A DNA stretch of 44,575 nucleotides from Candidatus Zhuqueibacterota bacterium. GTDB taxonomy: Bacteria > Zhuqueibacterota > Zhuqueibacteria > Oceanimicrobiales > Oceanimicrobiaceae. How positions within the stretch are numbered: position 1 is the stretch's first letter; the number at the start of each line of letters is the position of its first letter. The notes under the pieces are model-generated. The model was not told where the DNA came from and ran no database searches. It saw only the letters and a list, made by a program, of their open reading frames with translations. The translations under genes were made by a program, and so were the position numbers. This document shows, one piece after another, positions 16,521-25,675 of the stretch. The stretch spans positions 1 through 44,575 of the forward strand of contig JAJDAE010000010.1 in assembly GCA_029262035.1 (NCBI GenBank). Direction: 5' to 3'.

Positions 16521-17273
16521 GTGAAAAACAAAATAGTAAAAATTTTAGCGATCGGTTTGCTTTTTTTATGTATAGGAATGGTGACGAAAACTGTAGCCCA
16601 GCCTTTACCCAAGGTTACTTTGGAATTTTCAGAGGATGGCGGGAAAGGCAATTCTATGCTCGCTATACAAATATTATTTCTGATAACAATTCTAACACTG
16701 GCTCCCGCAATATTAACATTAATGACATCTTTCACCAGGCTGATAATAGTGTTTCATTTCTTGAGACAGGCATTGGGTACTCAACAGACGCCGGCAAACC
16801 AGATCATAGTCGGACTTTCACTTTTTCTTACATTTTTTATTATGCAGCCGGTTATTACAGAAATTAATAACAAAAGCCTGCAACCATTTTTGGCTGATCA
16901 AATAACACAAGATCTGGCTATTGAAAATGCCATGAAGCCTGTTCGCGCATTTATGTTAAAACATGTTCGTGAAAAGGATTTAATGTTGTTTGTTAAGTTG
17001 TCAAAAATTGAAAGACCGCCTAACGCAGAAGAGTTACCAACCTATATAATGATACCTGCTTTTATAATTAGTGAACTTAGAATTGCATTTCAACTTGGGT
17101 TTATTATTTATATGCCGTTATTATTAATAGACTTAATTGTTGGAGTTATACTTATGTCCATGGGAATGATGATGCTGCCACCTGTAATGATTTCTATGCC
17201 GTTTAAGATTTTGCTGTTTGTACTTGTGGATGGGTGGTATCTGGTTGTGGATTCTGTGGTTTCAGGTTTTTAA
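16521..17273 (+). CDS. fliP: Flagellar export gate protein FliP
   Basis: FliP is the core of the export gate pore (FliP5-FliQ4-FliR1). The 250-aa product has a cleavable signal peptide (about 1-26), the strongly conserved segment LTLMTSFTRLIIVFHFLRQA (about 69-88), and later membrane helices ending in the KILLFVLVDGWYLVV motif. Start is GTG, 4 nt after the fliO stop, with no clear ribosome-binding site, so translational coupling to fliO is likely. Confidence 0.96.
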   Translation: MKNKIVKILAIGLLFLCIGMVTKTVAQPLPKVTLEFSEDGGKGNSMLAIQILFLITILTLAPAILTLMTSFTRLIIVFHFLRQALGTQQTPANQIIVGLSLFLTFFIMQPVITEINNKSLQPFLADQITQDLAIENAMKPVRAFMLKHVREKDLMLFVKLSKIERPPNAEELPTYIMIPAFIISELRIAFQLGFIIYMPLLLIDLIVGVILMSMGMMMLPPVMISMPFKILLFVLVDGWYLVVDSVVSGF

Positions 17274-17292
17274 CAAATTAAAGGCTTAAGCT

Positions 17293-17562
17293 ATGACAAC
17301 TGAATTTGTTATATATTGGGGACAACAGACTGTAAAAACTGCAATTGTCATTTGTGCTCCAATTTTGTTAGGCGGTATGTTCGTTGGATTATTTGTAGGA
17401 ATTTTTCAATCAGTAACATCTATCCAGGAGATGACTTTGACATTTATTCCCAAAATGGCTGTGGTGATTTTGGTGATTCTGTTTCTTATGCCCTGGATGC
17501 TTGAAACGCTGATGGATTTTATGCGTGCCATTTATGGCCAAATGCCGGTGATTTCGAAATGA
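17293..17562 (+). CDS. fliQ: Flagellar export gate protein FliQ
   Basis: FliQ is a two-helix subunit of the export gate. The 89-aa product has two long hydrophobic hairpin helices and the family segment GIFQSVTSIQEMTLTFIPK. Length is exactly typical. AAAGG lies about 10 nt before the ATG. It sits between fliP and fliR. Confidence 0.96.
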   Translation: MTTEFVIYWGQQTVKTAIVICAPILLGGMFVGLFVGIFQSVTSIQEMTLTFIPKMAVVILVILFLMPWMLETLMDFMRAIYGQMPVISK

Positions 17563-17604
17563 GTGATATTTTATAACTCATTTAAGGCATTTTGGTAGAA
17601 AAGT

Positions 17605-18390
17605 ATGTTCTATGAAATTTTTGGATTGACCGAATCCCAGTTTATCGGGTTCTTTTTATCTTTTATACGCATCGCGGCTTTAATGTCGGTTGCACCGATT
17701 TTGGGCAGTCAGTCAATTCCTGTGCAGGTTAAAGTGTTTCTGTCACTTTTTCTTTCGGTAACAATGTTGCCGGCATTAAAAGAGCAGCCGCAACTCGAAA
17801 CAATAACTTTGTTAGGCCTGTTACCATTAATTTTTAAGGAAATAGTGTTGGGACTTTTTTTAGGATATAATGCAAAATTTATTTTTGAGAGCTATCAGTT
17901 CGCCGGTAGAATGGTTAGCACGCAAATGGGGCTGGGTATGGCAAATCTGGTGGACCCGGATAGTGGTCAGCCCGTTACGCCAATTGGAAACATTTATACT
18001 TTTTTTATAATGATGGTGTTTTTATTTCTAAACGGTCATCATCTTCTTATATCCGCACTGTATAAAAGTTTTGAAATTTCACCTGCAGCGAGTTATAAGT
18101 TTGCTTTGGTAGGCGCTCGCTGGGAGATGGTATCATTATTTAATGAAATTTTCATTATTGGAATTAAATTGGCCGCACCTTCTATGGCTACTTTATTCCT
18201 TATTGAAGTTTGTATGGGTATTATGGCGCGAATTGTACCTCAAATGAATATATTTTTTATTGGATTACCCGTCAGGCTGGGCGTTGGATTATTTATCGTT
18301 ATTGCATCTCTGCCAATGTATTATTTGTTTTTTTCAAATCACCTTTTGGAGTGGAAGTACGACCTATTTACGATTGTAAAATTTTTTTAG
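17605..18390 (+). CDS. fliR: Flagellar export gate protein FliR
   Basis: FliR is the single-copy subunit that completes the FliPQR gate. The 261-aa membrane protein shows family motifs: SFIRIAALMSVAPILGSQSIP (in part, near residue 18), GQFAGRMVSTQMGLG-like YQFAGRMVSTQMGLGMANLVDP (in part), and a hydrophobic C-terminal half. Next gene (HD-GYP) starts 9 nt after the stop with GGAG before it. Confidence 0.95.
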   Translation: MFYEIFGLTESQFIGFFLSFIRIAALMSVAPILGSQSIPVQVKVFLSLFLSVTMLPALKEQPQLETITLLGLLPLIFKEIVLGLFLGYNAKFIFESYQFAGRMVSTQMGLGMANLVDPDSGQPVTPIGNIYTFFIMMVFLFLNGHHLLISALYKSFEISPAASYKFALVGARWEMVSLFNEIFIIGIKLAAPSMATLFLIEVCMGIMARIVPQMNIFFIGLPVRLGVGLFIVIASLPMYYLFFSNHLLEWKYDLFTIVKFF

Positions 18391-18399
18391 GAGCATAAT

Positions 18400-19314
18400 A
18401 TGGATTTTCAAATTCATGAACTGGATTCGGATGTTTTGGGCAAGAAGCTTGGTCAAAAACTTTTTAGTCCCAAGGGCGGCTTGCTTTTAGGTATGGGCGC
18501 ACAAATAAAGGAATTTCATTTTAAGAAAATTAAAGAAGTTGGCTATAGAAGCATTTACTTATTGAATAATCAAGAAAATGATGTTTTGAATTCCACAGGC
18601 CATTTGATCAGCGAAAAGATTCGTGCGAGTGCGCCAATAACTCTGAAGAGTATTTACAGTAAATTGCACGGCAGAGACAAAATACAGATCTCAAATGCAA
18701 AAAAAGAGTTGGGAGCGCTTGCAGATCTTTTAATTCGGGATGTGAATATAAAAGCTGCCCCCCCGGATATTATCGACTTGAAAAGAGAAAAGGACTACAT
18801 CTACCAACATGCCATAAATGTGGCCGCATACGCGATTATGATTGGTGAAAGCATTCAGTACCATCAATTAAAATTATATGATTTAGCGCAGGCTGCCCTG
18901 TTAGCTGATTTCGGCATGTTGAATCTTGATCCCGAGATTCTTTATAAGGACGGTGAGCTGGACGAAGAGGAGGTTGAGGAAATGCACAAGCATACCATGC
19001 TTGGCTTTCAGCATCTTAGTAGAAATTGTTTTATTAAGGGAATTGTTGCTGCAGTTTGCCTGCAACATCACGAACGTTATGATGGTTCCGGTTATCCAAG
19101 AGGACTTAATGGAGAAAATATACATGAATATTCTCGTATTATCGCCCTGGCAGATGTCTTTGATGCTTATACATCAGATCGGCCTTATCGGCGTCTGCAT
19201 ACAATTGATGAAGGGCTTGCTTACATTAAAAAGTATGCCGGCGCAAAGTTCGACCCACGAATGGTGGCAAGCTTCTTGAAGTTTTTTGGTTTCGAGGATG
19301 AGGATTCGTTATAG
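18400..19314 (+). CDS. HD-GYP-family protein, first of a tandem pair, metal-binding His lost
   Basis: HD-GYP proteins hydrolyse cyclic di-GMP. This 304-aa protein has an N-terminal domain of about 120 aa without a recognised family, then an HD-GYP domain: H137, then A169-D170 where the catalytic HD should be, H196/H198, H223-H224 and an intact G231-Y232-P233 with a typical LADVFDAYTSDRPYR tail. Loss of the HD histidine predicts weak or no hydrolase activity, so it may sense or bind the nucleotide, or pair with the next gene. The gene lies between fliR and flhB and is likely cotranscribed with both. Confidence 0.85.
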   Translation: MDFQIHELDSDVLGKKLGQKLFSPKGGLLLGMGAQIKEFHFKKIKEVGYRSIYLLNNQENDVLNSTGHLISEKIRASAPITLKSIYSKLHGRDKIQISNAKKELGALADLLIRDVNIKAAPPDIIDLKREKDYIYQHAINVAAYAIMIGESIQYHQLKLYDLAQAALLADFGMLNLDPEILYKDGELDEEEVEEMHKHTMLGFQHLSRNCFIKGIVAAVCLQHHERYDGSGYPRGLNGENIHEYSRIIALADVFDAYTSDRPYRRLHTIDEGLAYIKKYAGAKFDPRMVASFLKFFGFEDEDSL

Positions 19315-19341
19315 TATGGTTTTTAAATAGGAGAGAAAAGC

Positions 19342-20235
19342 GTGGGCGTTATCATCGAATCTTTAACCCCCCAGATAATCGGTCAGCGGTTGGGTCAGAG
19401 TTTATACAATCAAACTGGTAATCTTTTGTTGCGCAAAGGCGTCGAAATAAATCAAAGGTATTTCGACTTTTTTGATGAAAAAGGATACGCAAGTATTTTA
19501 TTGCTCGATAGAGATTTTGATGAATGGGAAGGACTTCAAAATATAAATTCAGACCGCTTTTTAATGACAGCCCCTTTTGCGTTAAAAAGAATTTTTAGAA
19601 AGTTAAAACGCGAAGAAAATATTTCTTCCCGCCAGGCAAAAAGTGAATTACTTTCATTGGCGGAGTCTCTTTTGGTTCATATACAAAATACACTAAGGGT
19701 GCCGCCAAAGATTATAGAAATGAAACGACAGGCAGACTATCTCTATCAACACTCCGTAAATGTCGCTGTCTACTCTGTATTTTTAGGCCAAAAATTATGC
19801 TTTCAGGATAGTAAATTGCTGAATCTTGTTGTTTCAGCTCTATTGCATGATTTTGGAATGGAATTTGTCGACGATGAAATTGTTAACAAAACGACCAAGC
19901 TCAAAACAGATGAGTTTGAGAAAGTTAAAGAGCATACGACCAAAGGTTTCAGTCATCTTGTTAGAAATTGTTCGTTTGAAGGATTGACTACAGTAGCCTC
20001 GGTACAGCACCATGAGCGCTTTGACGGGGGCGGATACCCTAAGGCTTTGAATGGGGAAAGCATTCACGAATATTCCCGCATTATCACTCTGTCTGATTTT
20101 TTTGACGCCTGGACTTCGGATAGGCCACATAGGCGCTTGAATACCGTTGAAGATGCAATGGAGTTTATCAACGCCAACAAGAAAAAAATTTTCGATCCCC
20201 AAATGGTTCAATATTTTGCTGAGACGTTAGGATAG
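19342..20235 (+). CDS. HD-GYP-family phosphodiesterase-like protein, second of a tandem pair
   Basis: This 297-aa protein has the same layout as the preceding one, with key residues at identical positions: H169-D170 (HD intact) and G231-Y232-P233. The usual HDIGK is HDFGM, so the Lys is replaced by Met, as it also is in the first copy. The alignment without shift shows the pair arose by tandem duplication. The start is GTG with GGAGAG about 9 nt upstream. It is the better candidate for c-di-GMP hydrolysis; acting near the export gate is inference from position. Confidence 0.87.
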   Translation: MGVIIESLTPQIIGQRLGQSLYNQTGNLLLRKGVEINQRYFDFFDEKGYASILLLDRDFDEWEGLQNINSDRFLMTAPFALKRIFRKLKREENISSRQAKSELLSLAESLLVHIQNTLRVPPKIIEMKRQADYLYQHSVNVAVYSVFLGQKLCFQDSKLLNLVVSALLHDFGMEFVDDEIVNKTTKLKTDEFEKVKEHTTKGFSHLVRNCSFEGLTTVASVQHHERFDGGGYPKALNGESIHEYSRIITLSDFFDAWTSDRPHRRLNTVEDAMEFINANKKKIFDPQMVQYFAETLG

Positions 20236-20262
20236 TCCGTTCAGACCTATGTAGGTTAGGTT

Positions 20263-21330
20263 ATGGCAGAGGAATCTTTTCAAGAAAAAACCGAAGAGGC
20301 CTCCCCGCGAAGGCTGCAGGAGGCTCGTGAAGACGGCAATGTCCCTAAAAGTGCTGAATTCAATTCTGCCCTTATCCTGATTTTTGGTTTGATGACTTTA
20401 AATATCCTCAGCGTACAAATATTCCGAAAATTAATTCGTGGGTTTCAGATTTTTTATTCGGAATTAAATACGTTTTCCCTTTCTATCGATGGCTTTAGAA
20501 CTTATGCTTTTCTTGGCGTGCAATCCATTTTCGATCTAATCGGACCTTTTTTGATTGTCATCGCTTTGGTTGGAATTGTTTCAAATGTTTCTCAAGTTGG
20601 ATTTCTTTTCACTCTTAAGCCGATACAGCCAAAATTTTCAAAAATCGATCCTATAAAAGGTTTGGGTAAATTTTTCAAATTAAAATCTTTAGTTGAACTG
20701 ATTAAGGGGTTGCTGAAATTAACCATAATTGGAATTATTGCATATAACACGATAATCGGTCATCAAGACGAGTATCCACTTTTGCTGAATTATACACCCG
20801 TTCAGATAATATCCTTTATTGCCTCAGTGATGTTTGACTTGGCGATGCGCACATTAGGTGCTTTATTGATTCTGGCATTTTTTGATTTGATGTATCAGAG
20901 GTGGCAGTACAAACGTGATATGCGAATGAGTAAACAAGATTTAAAAGATGAGTCAAAGCAATCGGAAGGAAATCCGGAGGTTAAAGGGGCAGTACGTGCT
21001 ATGCAGCAGAAACGCGCCAGGGAAAGGATGATGGACAAAGTACCGGAAGCCGATGTCGTAATTACCAACCCGACAAGACTTGCCGTCGCATTGAAGTATG
21101 ATCCCGCTAATATGGATGCCCCAATAGTTCTGGCAAAAGGCGCGCGGCTCATTGCTAAGAAAATCAAGGAAATTGCCGCAGAACATGGGATTCCGATCTA
21201 CGAAAATAAGCCCTTGGCGCGGTCACTATATAAACTGGCTGATGTTGGCAAAGCAATACCTTTTGAACTGTTTCATGTTGTGGCCGAAGTTTTCGCATAT
21301 GTTCATCAATTGAAGAATCGAAGGAATTAA
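20263..21330 (+). CDS. flhB: Flagellar export switch protein FlhB (NPTR variant)
   Basis: FlhB is the gate subunit that changes substrate class from rod/hook to filament after self-cleavage. The 355-aa product begins with the family segment EKTEEASPRRLQEAREDGNV (in part), has four membrane helices, and a cytoplasmic domain. The cleavage motif, NPTH in most homologues, reads NPTR here, with Asn at residue 269. The Asn-Pro pair that does the chemistry is kept; the His is replaced. The rest (AVALKYDPANMDAPIVLAKG in part) is normal. Confidence 0.95.
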   Translation: MAEESFQEKTEEASPRRLQEAREDGNVPKSAEFNSALILIFGLMTLNILSVQIFRKLIRGFQIFYSELNTFSLSIDGFRTYAFLGVQSIFDLIGPFLIVIALVGIVSNVSQVGFLFTLKPIQPKFSKIDPIKGLGKFFKLKSLVELIKGLLKLTIIGIIAYNTIIGHQDEYPLLLNYTPVQIISFIASVMFDLAMRTLGALLILAFFDLMYQRWQYKRDMRMSKQDLKDESKQSEGNPEVKGAVRAMQQKRARERMMDKVPEADVVITNPTRLAVALKYDPANMDAPIVLAKGARLIAKKIKEIAAEHGIPIYENKPLARSLYKLADVGKAIPFELFHVVAEVFAYVHQLKNRRN

Positions 21331-21336
21331 TAGGTA

Positions 21337-23442
21337 GTGGCAGAAGAAGAAATACAAACCAGACAACGGTTCGCTTTTTTGTCGGAGTTGCAGCAACGTT
21401 CGGATGTTATACTGGCCATCGCCGTGGTTGCCATGCTGATGTTCATGATCATACCACTGCCGAGCTTTTTTTTAGACATTCTTTTGGCTTTGAACATTAC
21501 TTGTTCTCTCATGATTTTGCTGGTACCGATGTATGTTGAAAAGCCTCTGGAGTTCTCCATATTCCCCGGTATACTTTTGCTGGTCACGCTTTTCAGGTTA
21601 TCCTTAAATGTCGCCTCAACCCGATTGATTTTGGGTGAAGCCTACGCCGGCGATGTTATTGAAGCTTTTGGTAGTTTTGTTGTAAAGGGCAATTATGTTG
21701 TTGGACTGATCGTTTTTATCATTCTGGTTATTATCAATTTTGTTGTTATCACCAAAGGTTCCGGCCGTATCGCCGAAGTTGCCGCACGTTTTACCTTGGA
21801 TGCCATGCCGGGTAAACAAATGGCTATCGATGCGGATTTGAATGCCGGTTTGTTGGATGAAAATGAAGCAAAAAGTCGTCGTGAAGTCATCCGGAAGGAA
21901 GCTGATTTTTATGGCGCGATGGATGGTGCCAGTAAATTCGTTCGAGGCGATGCCATTGCAGGTATTTTGATAACGGTTATCAATATCATTGGCGGGCTAA
22001 TAATCGGCACCATTCAACTTGACATGAGTATTGGCGATGCGCTTGAGACTTACACAATTCTTACCGTCGGGGATGGACTTGTTTCACAAATGCCTGCGCT
22101 GTTAATTTCAACTGCCGCTGGTATAATTGTTACACGAGCTGGTAATGACGATACATTGGCAAAAACTGTTACGGCCCAACTGTTTACCAAACCTCGGGCA
22201 AGTTATATAACAGGCGGTGTTCTTGTGCTCATGGCAATAATACCGGGGTTCCCGACTTTTCCTTTTATGTTGCTCGGCATTACAAATTTAGGTATTGGCT
22301 ATATTGCACAAAGTGTAATTTCACAAAAAAAGACAGAGCATGCAATTGAAGAAGCAAAAGAAAGTACGCCGGAGCCTCCTACAGAACAGGAAGAGCTTGA
22401 GAATTATTTGCATATTGATCCTTTGGAAATTGAAATTGGTTATAGCCTGATTCCCCTTATTGACCGCAACCAGGGTGGCGATTTATTGGACAGCATTACC
22501 ATGATTCGTAAACAACTTGCTCAAGAATACGGGATTGTGGTGCCGCCAATTCGTATACGGGATAATGTCCAAATCAATTCAAACAGCTATACTTTTAAAA
22601 TTAAAGGTAATGAAATTGCTAATGGCGAAGTGATGATGGGGTATTATATGGCGCTAATACCCGATGCTGATGAGGACGAAGTGGAAGGTATAAAAACAAC
22701 CGATCCAACTTATCATCTTTCTGCTTATTGGATGAATCGTGAGCAAAAGGAAAAGGCTGAATTGAAGGGGTATGCGGTTGTGGACACATCTGCGGTTGTT
22801 TCAACTCATCTTATGGAAGTTCTTCGCAAGAGTGCTTACAAAATTTTGGATAGACAGGCTGTTCAGAGTTTATTAGATAATTTGAAGGAAGAACATTCAA
22901 CGGTAATCGATGAGTTAATACCGAATATGCTTTCCATTGGCACTATTCAAAATGTTTTGAAAAACCTTTTAAAGGAAGACGTTCCAATCCGGGATTTACC
23001 CACAATTCTAGAGGCCCTGGCCGACCGGGCCGGGCTAACTAAAGATGCAGAAGTATTGACCGAATATGTGCGTTTTGCGCTAACGGAAACTATAACGAAT
23101 CTAAATAAAAATGAACAGGGTGAGATTACAGCCATCACACTTGATGCAAAATTTGAGGAATATTTAATGCAGCAGATGAGCGCCAATAAACAACTTGGGC
23201 AAAATTTAAACTTATCACCGGCCGCAATGAATGCCCTCTATAGTCAAGCTTCAGAAAAATTTAAAGAGCTTCTTACATTTGGTGAAAAAGCAATTCTTAT
23301 AACAGGGCCAGCTGTCCGGCGTTACCTCAAAGGGTTTTTCGATCCGGTGCTGCCGGAATTGGTTGTGCTATCGATTTCAGAATTAATGCCGAATATTGTT
23401 ATTAACACCACTGGAAATTTAGGATTACCGAATTATGATTAG
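21337..23442 (+). CDS. flhA: Flagellar export gate protein FlhA
   Basis: FlhA forms the nonameric export ring that docks substrates and chaperones and uses ion flow. The 701-aa product has eight predicted membrane helices in its first half, the FHIPEP signature (FRLSLNVASTRLIL, near residue 87), and the large cytoplasmic domain after about 340. The start is GTG, 6 nt after the flhB stop. Its last 8 nt overlap the start of flhF. Confidence 0.97.
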   Translation: MAEEEIQTRQRFAFLSELQQRSDVILAIAVVAMLMFMIIPLPSFFLDILLALNITCSLMILLVPMYVEKPLEFSIFPGILLLVTLFRLSLNVASTRLILGEAYAGDVIEAFGSFVVKGNYVVGLIVFIILVIINFVVITKGSGRIAEVAARFTLDAMPGKQMAIDADLNAGLLDENEAKSRREVIRKEADFYGAMDGASKFVRGDAIAGILITVINIIGGLIIGTIQLDMSIGDALETYTILTVGDGLVSQMPALLISTAAGIIVTRAGNDDTLAKTVTAQLFTKPRASYITGGVLVLMAIIPGFPTFPFMLLGITNLGIGYIAQSVISQKKTEHAIEEAKESTPEPPTEQEELENYLHIDPLEIEIGYSLIPLIDRNQGGDLLDSITMIRKQLAQEYGIVVPPIRIRDNVQINSNSYTFKIKGNEIANGEVMMGYYMALIPDADEDEVEGIKTTDPTYHLSAYWMNREQKEKAELKGYAVVDTSAVVSTHLMEVLRKSAYKILDRQAVQSLLDNLKEEHSTVIDELIPNMLSIGTIQNVLKNLLKEDVPIRDLPTILEALADRAGLTKDAEVLTEYVRFALTETITNLNKNEQGEITAITLDAKFEEYLMQQMSANKQLGQNLNLSPAAMNALYSQASEKFKELLTFGEKAILITGPAVRRYLKGFFDPVLPELVVLSISELMPNIVINTTGNLGLPNYD

Positions 23443-24613
23443 AAAATTTAAAGCCTCCACCATGCAGGAAGCAATGCAATTGGCAAAAAAGGTTTTTGGA
23501 GATGATGCTATCGTATTGCATTCAAGGAAAGTAAAGGAATCCAATCTTTCCGGTACGGATATTGACGAGTTGGTTGAAATTACTGTGACGGCAGATATGA
23601 ATCCTGAACAGAAGGAATTGGCAGGCCCGGCAGTATCTAAGCAATTTTATACACCAACAGATGCTAAACGACAATCTCAACCCAAGCCCAAGCCGGTGCG
23701 GGAGGCTGAACCCACTTTGTCATCCGTAAATAGTAAGAAATTGGTTGATAACACAATTACAATCCGTAGTGAAATTGGTCGTTTGCAAACTTCTATAGAT
23801 CGGCTTCGGGACGATATCCGGCGCTCACATACAAATATTTTGCCTGAAACTTATCGATTCTTAGAGCAGGAAAAAGGTTTGGATGCGGAGCTGGCAGCTG
23901 AACTTGTACAGAACATTTTTTTAAAGCTTGAAGGCGCTGATATCAAAGATGATAGGAAAATTCTGCAAGTATTGCAGGCTGAAGTCCTTAGCTCCATCAA
24001 TATCAATGATAAGATGGATTTAATACCCGGACAGCCCAAGCTGATTTGTCTGGTAGGACCTACCGGTACCGGTAAAACGACATCGATTATAAAATTAGCA
24101 ACTCATCCTGATTTTTATGGGCGCCATAAAGTCGGTTTAATTACAAGTGATACATACCGCGTAGCAGCAGCCGCTCAATTAAAAACTTTTGCAGCTTTGG
24201 CCAAAATTCCGTTGGAGATCGCTTATGAGCCTGATGATTTCGGGCGGGCTATTCAAAGGTTTCGGGACATGGATGTCATCCTGGTTGATACAGCCGGACG
24301 GAGTCCTTTAAATGAGAAACATCTCAGTGATTTAAAAGAATTTTTTGCTGTCGCGAAACCGGATGAAGTGCACCTGGTGCTGGAAATTACCGCAAGCTCG
24401 GCAAATCTTATAGACTCTGTTTCAAATTTTTCTACAATTCCGATTAGTAATTTAATTGTTTCAAAAGTTGATGAAACCATACGGCTGGGTAATATTTTTA
24501 ATATTAGCAAAAAAATTGCCCTTCCGATTTCATTTTTGACTAATGGTCAAAAAGTTCCTGACGATATACTATTAGCGGACTCAGAAAAAATTGCGAGAAT
24601 GATTATTAGTTAA
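23435..24613 (+). CDS. flhF: SRP-type GTPase FlhF
   Basis: FlhF is a GTPase of the Ffh/FtsY class that sets the site (often a pole) and number of flagella. The 392-aa product has the family N-terminus (KASTMQEAMQLAKKVFGDDAI in part), an NG domain with G1 motif GPTGTGKTTS from residue 208, and DTAGR with Asp at 285. It overlaps flhA by 8 nt, so the two are translationally coupled. The usual partner flhG (a MinD-type ATPase), normally next, is absent; a 91-aa membrane protein is there instead. Confidence 0.95.
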   Translation: MIRKFKASTMQEAMQLAKKVFGDDAIVLHSRKVKESNLSGTDIDELVEITVTADMNPEQKELAGPAVSKQFYTPTDAKRQSQPKPKPVREAEPTLSSVNSKKLVDNTITIRSEIGRLQTSIDRLRDDIRRSHTNILPETYRFLEQEKGLDAELAAELVQNIFLKLEGADIKDDRKILQVLQAEVLSSININDKMDLIPGQPKLICLVGPTGTGKTTSIIKLATHPDFYGRHKVGLITSDTYRVAAAAQLKTFAALAKIPLEIAYEPDDFGRAIQRFRDMDVILVDTAGRSPLNEKHLSDLKEFFAVAKPDEVHLVLEITASSANLIDSVSNFSTIPISNLIVSKVDETIRLGNIFNISKKIALPISFLTNGQKVPDDILLADSEKIARMIIS

Positions 24614-24888
24614 TGTTGACGAGACTTTCTTTCAAGGCCAGTTTTTTTGCTGCACTTATGACTTTTACATCCTGCTTTTTACTGGATATTCCTTTGGGAG
24701 AATGTACAAAACGCTCTCTAATTGTATTTGTCGGTTTTTATTTAATCCTGATTTCATTCTTTATAATCCTGCGGTTGATAATAAACCCGAAGGATGAAGC
24801 GCCTGAACCTGAACCGGAAAAAGAAGTCGAGAATGAGGAAAAAGAGCAGATTGCCGAAGGAGATAACATAGGAGTCGAGATTGAATAA
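24613..24888 (+). CDS. Small two-helix membrane protein with acidic tail, unknown
   Basis: I do not recognise this 91-aa protein. It has two hydrophobic segments (about 8-25 and 34-57) and a Glu/Pro-rich cytoplasmic tail of about 30 residues ending EGDNIGVEIE. It overlaps flhF by 1 nt (TAATG) and the start of fliA by 8 nt, so it is translated with both. The same GDNI-x-(V/I)-x-I ending recurs in the 92-aa protein after fliA. The slot is where flhG usually lies. A membrane adaptor for FlhF or sigma regulation is conceivable but unproven. Confidence 0.75.
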   Translation: MLTRLSFKASFFAALMTFTSCFLLDIPLGECTKRSLIVFVGFYLILISFFIILRLIINPKDEAPEPEPEKEVENEEKEQIAEGDNIGVEIE

Positions 24889-25648
24889 CGAGGATCTGGT
24901 CAGGGAATATTTGAGGACTAAAGATCCTAAACTGCGCGAGCAGGTTATCATACGATACATTCCGATCGTTAAGTATGTAATCGGCCGTCTGAATCTCTCC
25001 GTTCGTAACAAGACCGAACTCGAAGATATCCACAGCGCTGGCATTATGGGGTTAATTCGGGCGCTTCAGGATTTTGACATCACAAAGGAAACCACATTTA
25101 AAACCTATGCTAACTGGCGCATTCGCGGCAATATTCTGGACTATTTGAGAAAGATCGATATCGTTAGCCGGGGAGATCGCGCAAAATTAAAACAAATTGA
25201 ACGAACAATTTCAGCACTCGGGTTTAAGTTTGGCCGTGAGCCTTCTGCTTTTGAAGTGGCCAATGAAATGGGGATTGACCTCCGGGAGTGCCATCGGTTA
25301 CTCGAAATCGCACATTTGAATTTCACCATTTCCATTGATCAAACCCAGAATGTTGATGGCGAAGAATTGCGATTAAGTGATGTTTTGGCTGACGAAAAAT
25401 CGTTCGATCCGTTGGAAAAAGTAAGCCGGATGAATATTCTTAATTTAGTGAAAGATGCAATTTATAATCTGCCCGAACGCCAGCGTTTAATTGTTTTAAT
25501 GTACTACAACGATGAAATGACTTTGCTTGAAATTGGCAAGGTTTTAAATTTGTCCGAATCACGTATTAGTCGTTTGCTCGGCAAAGCAATTCTCAGTATT
25601 CGCAGTGATTTGAAAAATATGAAAGTAGGGATGTCAAAGGTCAGTTGA
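24881..25648 (+). CDS. fliA: Flagellar sigma factor FliA (sigma-28 family)
   Basis: FliA directs transcription of late flagellar genes such as flagellin. The 255-aa product has region 2 (DIHSAGIMGLIRALQDFD; TFKTYANWRIRGNILDYLR), region 3 (about 107-160), and region 4 with its helix-turn-helix (TLLEIGKVLNLSESRISRLLGKA in part). Start is TTG, supported by GGAG 6 nt upstream. No flgM anti-sigma gene is visible nearby; the charged 92-aa neighbour does not look like FlgM to me. Confidence 0.95.
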   Translation: MNNEDLVREYLRTKDPKLREQVIIRYIPIVKYVIGRLNLSVRNKTELEDIHSAGIMGLIRALQDFDITKETTFKTYANWRIRGNILDYLRKIDIVSRGDRAKLKQIERTISALGFKFGREPSAFEVANEMGIDLRECHRLLEIAHLNFTISIDQTQNVDGEELRLSDVLADEKSFDPLEKVSRMNILNLVKDAIYNLPERQRLIVLMYYNDEMTLLEIGKVLNLSESRISRLLGKAILSIRSDLKNMKVGMSKVS

Positions 25649-25675
25649 TTTTTAACCAAAGTTGGATGATTAATC

